Positions 46,036-54,336 of a stretch of DNA of 64,000 bases are shown here, in pieces. How positions within the stretch are numbered: the first letter of the stretch is position 1; each line of letters starts with the position of its first letter. The notes below the pieces were generated by a model. It did no database searches. It saw only the letters and a list, made by a program, of their open reading frames with translations, and was not told where the DNA came from. The position numbers and the translations under genes are program-made. This stretch comes from CBDFGN01 sp965247065 (GTDB lineage: Bacteria; Bacteroidota; Bacteroidia; Cytophagales; Cyclobacteriaceae), in NCBI GenBank assembly GCA_965247065.1, contig CBDFGN010000006.1, positions 4,154,001 through 4,218,000 of the forward strand. The letters are read 5' to 3'.

Positions 46036-47607
46036 TCAAACTAACCTAGGAGCTTCGGGTAACGATTGAATGGAGGATACCAATTCCTCATCCTCAATTA
46101 TGTTTAGCATTTTCATCGTCGCGGTGATGGCGGCAGCTTGTTGATCAGGTTCCAGGCCCCGGGTTTTGAATTCTTTGTCCCCATTATCCCAGGTAATAAT
46201 TGTCTCAACTAGGGCATCTGTTTTCCCACCCGGTGGAATACTGACTTCATAATCGATCAATAAAGGTAGCCTCTTATCCAGATTTTGATAGATCTGCGAA
46301 AGAGCCTTCATAAAGGCATCGTATTGACCATCACCGGTTGCTGTTGCCTCGTATGACTGCCCATCTATCTCAATTGCCAGGGTAGCAACCGGTTTCAGTC
46401 CGAAGGCGTGACTGGAATAATAGTTTTTGATTTTTATCCTGGTTTTGATAAACTCGCTGCCAAGGATATCGGCAATAATGTAGGGCAGGTCCTCCCGTGT
46501 AATATTTTCTTTCAAGTCTCCCAATTCCACGACCTTGTTGGTAACTTGCTTCATTTCCTCGACGGTCAACTCAATGCCCAAATCCTCAAGATTCTTTAGA
46601 ATATTGGCCTTTCCTGAAGTTTTTCCCAACGCATACTTCCTGGTGGTGCCAAATCTTTCAGGGGACAAATGGTTGGAGTAAAGATTTGCTTTCTGGTCCC
46701 CATCCGCATGCACCCCGCAGGTTTGAGTGAACACATGCTCTCCGATTATAGGCTTGTTCTGGGGAATTCTAATTTTGGAAAAAGCAGATACCAATTTGCT
46801 GAGTTTGATCAGCTTGGTTTCATCAACCGAGGTGTTCATTTTCAGATGATCATTCAGAAGGGCCACCACACTCGCAAGCGGGGTATTTCCGGCCCGCTCG
46901 CCCAGCCCATTTACGGTGGTATGGACCCCATGGGCTCCGGCCTTGATGGCTGCTGAGGAATTGGCAACGGCCATATCATAATCATTGTGGGCGTGGGCAT
47001 CGAAAATCAAATTAGGATAGCGCTCAATTACTTGTTGGAAATACTCGAAAAAAACATCGGGGTGAAGGATACCCAGAGTATCGGCAAGCATAAAACGTTC
47101 CACATTTTGATCGCCAAGAGAATCCAGGAGTTGCCACACATAGTCAGGTGAAGTATCCATTCCATTGGACCAATCTTCCAGGTATATGTTCACACGAATA
47201 CCCAGGCTCTTTGCGTAGGAAAGACATTTGATAATGTCGGCAATATGATCTTCCGGCTTCTTCCCTAGCTGATTTTGAACGTGGTTCAAGGAAGCTTTGC
47301 ACAGCAGATTTTCAACTTTGCCCCCAACCAGTTGAATCCAATCGAGAGATTCCTTGCCATCTACAAAACCAAGGATCTCAACACGTTCCAAATATCCATT
47401 TTCCTTCGCCCAGTCAAGAACCTGGTGGGCACCCTCAAACTCCCCATCCGATATTCGAGCTGAGGCAACCTCAATCCGGTCGACCCGCACTTCCTCAAGA
47501 AGTACCTTGGATATATTTAATTTCTCCGAACTGGAATAGCTTACCCCAGAGGTCTGTTCTCCATCTCTGAGGGTGGTGTCCATAATTTCAATGTATCTCT
47601 GGCCCAT
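46036..47607 (-). CDS. 2-isopropylmalate/(R)-citramalate synthase-type enzyme (LeuA/CimA family)
   Basis: 523 residues. The HMGL-like catalytic domain begins IEIMDTTLRDGEQTSGVSYS, with metal-binding DAHAHNDYDMA, GVHTTVNGLGERAGNTPL and CGVHADGD. The C-terminal LeuA regulatory (dimer) domain contains VATLAIEIDGQSYEATATGDG. It condenses acetyl-CoA with a 2-oxo acid. Length and overall pattern fit CimA (pyruvate to citramalate) as much as LeuA (2-oxoisovalerate); I cannot choose by eye. It is not beside leuBCD in this window. Confidence 0.85.
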   Translation of the reverse strand: MGQRYIEIMDTTLRDGEQTSGVSYSSSEKLNISKVLLEEVRVDRIEVASARISDGEFEGAHQVLDWAKENGYLERVEILGFVDGKESLDWIQLVGGKVENLLCKASLNHVQNQLGKKPEDHIADIIKCLSYAKSLGIRVNIYLEDWSNGMDTSPDYVWQLLDSLGDQNVERFMLADTLGILHPDVFFEYFQQVIERYPNLIFDAHAHNDYDMAVANSSAAIKAGAHGVHTTVNGLGERAGNTPLASVVALLNDHLKMNTSVDETKLIKLSKLVSAFSKIRIPQNKPIIGEHVFTQTCGVHADGDQKANLYSNHLSPERFGTTRKYALGKTSGKANILKNLEDLGIELTVEEMKQVTNKVVELGDLKENITREDLPYIIADILGSEFIKTRIKIKNYYSSHAFGLKPVATLAIEIDGQSYEATATGDGQYDAFMKALSQIYQNLDKRLPLLIDYEVSIPPGGKTDALVETIITWDNGDKEFKTRGLEPDQQAAAITATMKMLNIIEDEELVSSIQSLPEAPRLV

Positions 47608-47670
47608 TGCTTTGTCAGTGAAAGCGCCCGGTAGGGCTGGTTGGATATGAGCAAGCAGCTAATTTACATC

Positions 47671-47730
47671 GGTTAGTTCCAAGTCTCAAGTCTTTAGTCC
47701 CAAGTTTTGCGCTATGGTCACTGGCCACTG
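47671..47730. repeat. Short degenerate direct repeats (CAAGTCTC / TTTAGTCCCAAGT; CACTGGCCACTGG)
   Basis: The spacer between the synthase and MoxR genes contains overlapping near-repeats: CCAAGTCTCAAGTCTTTAG followed by TCCCAAGT, then GGTCACTGGCCACTGGC. The units resemble dispersed filler repeats I have seen in other Cytophagales genomes. It is short and imperfect, with no gene. Confidence 0.45.
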
Positions 47731-47810
47731 GCTTTAGCCTTTGGTTGTCAGCGAATATCGGTTCTCCAAAATCTTGCGATTCAGGACCGGTCACTAAGGC
47801 TGATAACCAA

Positions 47811-48845
47811 TTACTGGTTTACTGTCACCTTCTTTAGAAGCTTATCGATAATATCAAGGGTGCTTACCCCGTCGGCTTCGGCTTCATAATTCAATAAGAT
47901 ACGGTGATTTAGTATGTCCAAAGCTACCTCCTTAACATCCTCCGGAAGAACGTAGTCTCGGTTTTCCATGAAGGCTATCGCTTTTGCTGCGAGGTTGAGA
48001 TTTATGCTCGCGCGTGGAGATGCACCGAACTGAATGTAGTGACCCTCCTGCTGCAGGTCATATTCAGAAGGTTCGCGGGTTGCAAACACCAATTCGATAA
48101 TATACTTCTCAATGGAATCTGAGATCTTCACCCGGTTGATCTCATCTCGGATCCGAAAGATATCTTGCTTGTTCAGAACGGTTTTTACCTCCCCGTCAAA
48201 GCTGAGATCGGACATTCTTCTCATGATGCTCAATTCCTCGTCTCTGGAAGGATAGTCTACATGGACCTTCATCATGAACCGGTCCATCTGAGCCTCCGGT
48301 AAAGGATAGGTTCCTTCCTGCTCCACCGGATTTTGGGTCGCAAGAACAAAAAACGGCCTGTCCAACGAAAATGTAGTCTCCCCGATGGTAACCTGTTTTT
48401 CCTGCATAGATTCAAGCAAGGCCGATTGCACCTTGGCCGGTGAGCGATTCACCTCATCGGCAAGTATCATATTAGCGAAAACGGGTCCCTTCTTAACCTC
48501 AAATTTGCTGTTTTTTTGATTAAAGATCATAGTACCAATGAGGTCGGCTGGCAAAAGGTCAGGGGTGAACTGTATTCTTTGAAAGTCCAAGTGCAGCACC
48601 TTGGCCAGGGTGTTGACGGTCAGGGTTTTGGCGAGACCGGGAACCCCTTCTAGCAGTATATGTCCTTGTGTGAATAAACCGATCAGCAGGCGGTTTATCA
48701 TGTACTCCTGCCCGACCACTACCTGCCCGACTTCTCGGAATAATGATTTGATCTTCGCCTGATCCTCTTGCCTCAAATCCAGATTCTCCGATCCTGGAGT
48801 TTTCTCCGCAACTTGTTCCATCATCTTGTCTTGCGATTCTGCCAA
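47811..48845 (-). CDS. MoxR family AAA+ ATPase
   Basis: 344 residues. Walker A GVPGLAKT near residue 69, Walker B and sensor region ILADEVNRSPAKVQSALLES, ATQNPVEQEGTYPLPEAQMD with the MoxR insertion, and the arginine-finger region RFMMKVHVDYPS. The C-terminal lid QFGASPRASINLNLAAKA is present. MoxR proteins act as chaperones for metal insertion or membrane-complex assembly, usually with a DUF58 and VWA partner gene, but none is adjacent here. Cytoplasmic. Upstream is a terminator and an unrelated lipoprotein gene. Confidence 0.92.
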   Translation of the reverse strand: MAESQDKMMEQVAEKTPGSENLDLRQEDQAKIKSLFREVGQVVVGQEYMINRLLIGLFTQGHILLEGVPGLAKTLTVNTLAKVLHLDFQRIQFTPDLLPADLIGTMIFNQKNSKFEVKKGPVFANMILADEVNRSPAKVQSALLESMQEKQVTIGETTFSLDRPFFVLATQNPVEQEGTYPLPEAQMDRFMMKVHVDYPSRDEELSIMRRMSDLSFDGEVKTVLNKQDIFRIRDEINRVKISDSIEKYIIELVFATREPSEYDLQQEGHYIQFGASPRASINLNLAAKAIAFMENRDYVLPEDVKEVALDILNHRILLNYEAEADGVSTLDIIDKLLKKVTVNQ

Positions 48846-48944
48846 TTCAACGCAAAAATAAGAAATTAAGTTTTAGGCCCAATTTCATCCCAGCATTCGC
48901 CTGAACTTTTAACGATTTTTAACTGGATGAGCTCCCTACGGACA

Positions 48945-48969
48945 TAAAAAAAGCCCCAATTCTGGGGCT
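48945..48969 (-). terminator. Rho-independent terminator of the 48993-49460 lipoprotein gene
   Basis: On the minus strand the hairpin is AGCCCCA-GAAT-TGGGGCT (48969-48952) followed by a T-tract (48952-48945). It lies just past the lipoprotein stop and ends its transcript before the MoxR gene. Confidence 0.9.
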
Positions 48970-48992
48970 CTGCAATTAGGATGATCTTCTGA

Positions 48993-49460
48993 CTAATTCG
49001 ACTGCAGGGAGAATTCCCACTCACCGCCAATTCCGGAAATCCTTGAACCAATTCCAGATCCCTCGTCGGGTATGGAAAAGGTCATCAGGAGGCTAGAGCT
49101 CGAAACATTGATCTCAATATCATCGCTACCAACAGCGATTGAGGAGGCGTCTTCGGTGTTGGTGCTGGAGAAATTCCAACTGCCAGTACCGTCTATCCAA
49201 ACGTCTCCACCTCCACTCGAGGTGTAAGAGCCACCTTCGGTAAAGGAAATGGTGAAACTGGAAAAGTCAATAGTAACGTCCTGGGCGTCCCGTTTTACGC
49301 TGCCGGTGGCCCCCAACCCCCAACTCTTAGACAGATTCGCCTTTGCGATATCCTGCGGCGTATCCTCCGGAGGCGGCGGACTCTCATCACTACCACAATT
49401 CGAATACAGAGTCAATCCCGCGATCAAGGCTACGCCCAAGATCCAATTCAATTTCTTCAT
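48993..49460 (-). CDS. Small lipoprotein of unknown function, lipocalin-like/DUF5004-like
   Basis: 155 residues from ATG at 49460 (KKLNWILGVALIAGLTLYSN then C), a lipobox-type signal. The longer frame to 49502 adds only MEIMKYIGWDNQLV and is unlikely. After the lipid anchor is a proline-rich linker (SPPPPEDTP) and a small beta-barrel-like domain: KSWGLGATGSVKRDAQDVTI, FTISFTEGGSYTSSGG, GSWNFSS. This pattern resembles DUF5004-type lipocalin-like Bacteroidota lipoproteins. Ends in a strong terminator. Confidence 0.75.
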   Translation of the reverse strand: MKKLNWILGVALIAGLTLYSNCGSDESPPPPEDTPQDIAKANLSKSWGLGATGSVKRDAQDVTIDFSSFTISFTEGGSYTSSGGGDVWIDGTGSWNFSSTNTEDASSIAVGSDDIEINVSSSSLLMTFSIPDEGSGIGSRISGIGGEWEFSLQSN

Positions 49461-49641
49461 AACTAATTGATTATCCCATCCAATGTACTTCATAATTTCC
49501 ACAAAGTAAATACTAAAAAATCACTATTGGGCCCCCCTGAGCAAATTTATCCACCCGAATAACATCTGGGGTCACAGGTTGAGGTCTATGCCCTTTAATA
49601 CTGAAACCAGTCAAATCATAACCCATTGGTCCTCAATTTTC

Positions 49642-52600
49642 TTATTCTTTTTGCAATCGGTTGACGTAGACACTCAAGTGTCCCTCCTGGATTGCCAGGA
49701 GGTATATCCCACTGGTCAGATGTGCGAGGTCTATTTCGAGGCTGAAAAGATCCTTTCGGTGATGCATTTTGGCGGTTACAACAATTTGGCCGGTGAGATC
49801 TATTATTTTCACCCATTTATCTTCATGGGAGGCCGGATCCTCAAGGACGATGTGCACTCTATTGAGTACTGGGTTGGGATAAACGCTGATCTGACCCAGG
49901 AACTTTTCTCCAATCCCGGTGGGCATTGTGTCAATAACCTCGTTCAATGGATCGGGAAGTATGGTTAGCGCAAAGGTATCGGCCCCAAACAATCCTCCTT
50001 CGTCTGTGAGTCGGAATTCCAGGTTGATAAGCCCAGTGTCGGCTTGGGCGGGGGTCCCAAAAAGGGTAAGACTGGAAGGCTGAAATGATAACCATTCCGG
50101 TGCCTGCACAGGGGCGGTGCTCGAGTCGAGGATAACAAGCGAAACCGCTGGGATCAGAAACGCTCTCTTATCCGGATCATCAAATAGCTCTCTGTCAACG
50201 ACGTAACTGTAGGGGCTATTTGCCGTGACGGTTTGATCGGCGATGGTATCCAGGAACAGAGGAGCTTCATTTACATCAAGAACCGTAAGGTTTATTTCCA
50301 AGCTGTCAGCAAGGCCTCCGGTGTCGCGCGCTTCCAAGGTTAGAGAAATATTTTCATTAGAAAGACTTTCAAAATTTAGTCCAGCGGTATCAATCGGGGC
50401 AATTTGAATCAAAGTATCCAACAGGGTCACACTAAATACCGTATCAAGGTCCGAGGTCACGATTTGGTACGAGACCGGATCTCCATCGTCATCTGAGGCC
50501 ACTGTATTAATCGTAAAGCCAGTCGGGTCATTTTCGGCTATCTCAATACCTCCTACACTTTGTGTCATGAATAATGGAGGCTCGTTCACGTCGGTGATAT
50601 TGACGATCAGATCAAATTGGTGGGACCCCATGTTTTGATCCGCTACCGATATGTTAAGCACGTATTGTGGGGTGGTTTCATAATCAAAGCCACTCTCCTT
50701 GACGTTGACTATTCCGCTGGAGTCGACCTCGAAGTTATCTCCCGTACTGGTCGCTAGAAGTTTGAAGGTCAAGGTGTCACCGTCCTGGTCCGAGGCCTCC
50801 AAAACGTGTACCAGAGTTCCCGACCGAGCATCTTCGGGCAGCGAAACTACCGATTGCTGGCCTATTGGCGCATCGTTGATGTTTTGGACCTCAATAAAGA
50901 TCTCACTTGTGGTTTTGACCGAACCTTCATTCAAGATGACTGCGATAGTGTCCATGCCTACATTGTCCTGATCGGGAGTTCCTTCCAAAGTCAAAGCCTG
51001 TATCGATCTTTGGATCGTTCCGGACCGGGAATAGGTCACGTTACCGAATGGATCGTTGGCCACATCCTGGATTACATCCTGAGCTCCAAATCCGGCCTGG
51101 ATCAGGAGCTCCGCGGAATCAACACCAACCTTAATTAAGGCGAACCCGTCGGTGACAGCCAGATCATTATTGAGGTCTACTGCCAAGCCTGTGATCTCAT
51201 TGCCCGAGTTGTAAATGGAGTCAATTATTCCCTGGGAATCTATCCTTCGAATTTGACTAAGATCAGCCAGGATAATATCACCATTCCTGTCCATGATCAA
51301 ATCAGTTGGCTGAGCCAACTGCGCCTGAACGGCGGGTCCGCCATTTCCGGCTAATCCCTGATTGCCGTTTCCGGCAATCGTGGAGATCTGGTTGGAGATT
51401 GCATCGACTTTTCTAATCCGGTGATTATTCTGATCGGCAATGAAAATGTTGCCTTCATTGTCCACTGCGACCGCACTTGGTTGGTTTAAGCTAGCGTCAA
51501 CGGCTAATGCGCCGTCGCCGCTGAACCCGCTCACCCCTTTTCCGGCAACGGTACTTATGATTCCGGTCTGGCTGTCAATTTTTCTGATGATGTGATCCGG
51601 GCTTGATATGGCCAGGTAGACATCTCCCGATGGTGCTGCCGTTAGCTTTTCCACCGCTGAGATTCCGGCTAGGGTCGCCTGGCCTCCATCGCCGCTGTTG
51701 GCATCAGTTCCATCCCCACCGTAATGCTCGAGACGTCCGGTGGTTCGGTTGATACGGTATAGTAAGTGATCCTCGTTGTGGTAGACAAAGGTGTTTCCAG
51801 CTGAATCTACGTCCAGGGTCTGGATATCATCGAAAATGGCCAGGATGGCAAAATCTCCAATCAGATTTAGGGCTGAGTTGGTAGGGGGGCCACCGGTTGC
51901 ACCGCCTACCAGAACGGGGTACAAAGACCCATCCGCAATTCGCTGAAAATCAGCTGTAGCCTGCAACCAACTTGGGAGTTTAGAGATGGATAAATCAAAG
52001 TCTGACGATTCGGATTGAACGGTAAATTGAAAAGAAAACGGCTCATCCTCTAAAATTGAAAAGTTGGCAGGCGATGTGATCACGGTCGTCTCCACTACGT
52101 TTGTCAGATCGATCCTTATGAATTGTGAAGTTTTGAGCCCCAGGCTGTCTGATGCTACGACCGTCAGATCGAAAAAGGGAGTCACCTCAAAATCCACCAA
52201 TTCTGACGAGTCGATCCTAATGATGGCCGCGGAATCGATCGAAAACTCGGGGGTGCCTGTTTCGAATTGAAATCCAAGATTATCGGAATTGGGATCTGAG
52301 CTCTGGACCAGTAGCCACGAGGGCTCCCTTGGTGCTGCTTTCGGCTATGGAAAACGTATCTGGTTGAATAACGGGGGCCAAGTTTACATGTATGCTGAAG
52401 TCAAACTGAGAATCGGCCAGCCCGTTGCGCACTACCAGTGAAACCGGCGCCGAGCCAGGGGGAATGCTATTGTCTATGGCTCCGGAAAGTATGTATTTGA
52501 GACTAATTCTGCGGACCAGGTTCGAGTCGGAAACCAGGTAAAGGTCTCCATCGGGGCCCAACACCATTGGTCCGGGTAGCTCCAGGAGGGCCTGGTTAGC

Positions 52601-53669
52601 CAATCCCCCATCCCCGCTTGACCCCGCTTGACCCCGCTTGACCCTCGATACCTGCGATTGTCTCAAGTTCCCCGGCCAAAGTCTTTCTGATGATGTTATT
52701 GGATCGATCTGACACATAGACATTTCCCAGCCAGTCGAGGGCCAAAGCACTCGGTCTCTGAAGCGGTGGGCTCGGAGTACCAACTGACAACGTAGAAATG
52801 CTATCGGGATATATAATCCGAATAACGTTGTGACTGGTGTCAGGAAGATAGATCTCTCTGGTTGGAGCGACAACCAATTGTCCCACCCTTCCCAAGTGTG
52901 CTGAGGTGGCGGCCCCTCCGTCTCCACTGGTACCCAGGTTGCCGTTACCGGCGATATGGACTAGGTTACCCAAGGGAGCGATCTTCTTGATCTTCAGGTT
53001 CCCATTGTCGGCAAAATATAGCGTGTCGCCGGCATCGAAAAAGAGGGCCCCCGGACTGTCAAGGAGGGCCGCCGAGGCGCTGCCATCAGGGCCGTCCCCA
53101 GGGGTGCTCTCAGTTCCTGCATAGGAGGTAATCACGTTGGTCACCGCATCGATCCTTCGTATCACGTGATAAGTGGCGGAAGACACGAATACATTTCCGC
53201 TTGTGTCAACGGCGATCCCTGTTGGATCAATCTCGGCGGCCGTTGCTAAGCCCCCATCACCCATATTTCCTTGTCCCCCAGTGCCGGCTAAAGTGTCCAC
53301 ACTTCCGGTGGCTGTGTCCACCTTGAAGATCATGTTCTTTATAGTGTCGGCCAAATAAAGGATTCCGGTCTTGTCGAAAGCTAATGCGGAAATCGAAGAG
53401 AGCTCAGTCGGACCGGCAACCAATTGAATGGTACTGGATTCTGCCGGGTTTTGCCAGTCTAGCCATGCAGGCAACGGTTGCATAGCCGGAGTATCGATGA
53501 CCACTGGTTTCCCGTAAGGATCGGAGACTGCTATTTCAAAATTATAGGTTTGACCTTCATTGGCGGTAAGAGGTGGCGTGGAAGTGATGGTGGGTTGAGA
53601 AAAGGATGGTACCGACCCAACTAAAGCCGACATGATCGATAACCACCGATGCTGAAAGTACAAGGCCAA
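49642..53669 (-). pseudogene. Giant NHL-repeat/cadherin surface protein with T9SS sorting tail, two frameshifts
   Basis: Three frames join into one protein of about 1340 residues. First part (start near 53669, TTG; the exact start is uncertain) has a signal-like start, an Ig-like domain (PTITSTPPLTANEGQTYNFE) and NHL repeats (GDGGLATAAEIDPTGIAVD). The second continues NHL repeats, the third another NHL set and cadherin-like domains (VVSLPEDARSGTLVHVLEAS; ISVADQN; VTDVNEPP). The last about 90 residues (SVYPNPVLNRVHIVLEDPAS, SGIYLLAI) are the Por/TIGR04183 sorting tail for type IX secretion. Frame changes: a third copy of a 10-bp repeat at 52612-52641 and an extra base near 52310. Likely adhesin. 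Confidence 0.85.
52612..52641. repeat. Three tandem 10-bp repeats inside the adhesin gene
   Basis: CCCCGCTTGA occurs three times in a row. Coding strand GGTCAAGCGG. Two copies would keep the NHL repeat in frame (AGIEGQAGSSGDGGLAN); the third copy shifts it by +1 and gives an early stop. A variable repeat or an assembly error are both possible. Confidence 0.9.
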
Positions 53670-53812
53670 AAGACAACCGGTTAAAATTAGGTACCTATTA
53701 ATCGGAAAATCTCCAAAAGGTAACCCGCGCTAAATGCCGCCGCCAAGCTCAAAATACAAAAATACCGGCCCAAATCGCATGTATTGAAGATCTTAATTTT
53801 CGGGGATGTTGA

Positions 53813-53842
53813 TTGTAAATTCGGGTGCCTTCTTTAAATTTG
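53813..53842 (+). promoter_or_regulatory. Bacteroidota-type promoter for tRNA-Gly
   Basis: TTG at 53813-53815 and TAAATTTG at 53835-53842 with a 19-base spacer match the Bacteroidota -33 TTTG and -7 TAnnTTTG elements. Transcription would start about 7 bases on, some 20 bases before the mature tRNA. Confidence 0.6.
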
Positions 53843-53867
53843 CATCCCTTGGAAAACAAGGGAAAAA

Positions 53868-53940
<73 letters not shown>

Positions 53941-53981
53941 CAATTTGTGGTGAGTTTTCACACTCACAACCACACTCAATA

Positions 53982-54065
53982 GCCGGGGTGGTGGAATTGG
54001 TAGACACGCGAGACTTAAAATCTCGTGGCCCTCGGGCCGTGCGGGTTCAAGTCCCGCCCCTGGTA
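53982..54065 (+). tRNA. tRNA-Leu(UAA)
   Basis: 84 nt. Acceptor stem GCCGGGG pairs with CCCTGGT (two G-U wobbles); anticodon loop ACTTAAAAT gives UAA. A long variable arm (GGCCCTCGGGCC) is typical of Leu. T-arm GCGGGTTCAAGTCCCGC; discriminator A. No CCA encoded. Probably transcribed with tRNA-Gly. Confidence 0.95.
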
Positions 54066-54336
54066 CAATTGAAAGATTGTAAACTATTGACAATAAGTTG
54101 TTTAAATAAAACTTGGTAACACTGTAGTAACAGAACTCCTTTAATTAAGAGACTCCCTATTTGGAGGACCTGCTTGCAAATTCGCTACCTCTTGGGGAAG
54201 AACCGGCTTGGTCATCGCTACGGCCGTTGGAGTGTATCAATATTCCGGAGACCATCCATGCGGTCCGGAAGTTTGTTGAAATGTTGAAACGATTTCCTTC
54301 CCTGCAAAATCCGACCCCCACTTTGTACTTCTTCCC
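54066..54336. other. Gene-free spacer between tRNA-Leu and mutS
   Basis: 270 bp. No open frame with recognisable protein character, no terminator hairpin followed by a clear T-tract, and no direct repeat of the tRNA 3' end that would mark an integrated element. The sequence near 54160-54330 is mildly coding-like but I do not recognise it. Confidence 0.35.

Noticed and set aside
49548..49556. TTATCCACC as a DnaA box outside the candidate origin
   Set aside because: Single one-mismatch copy with no partners nearby; expected by chance in a window this size.
54066..54336. tRNA-Leu as an integration site for a mobile element
   Set aside because: No integrase gene and no repeat of the tRNA 3' end found downstream; mutS follows.
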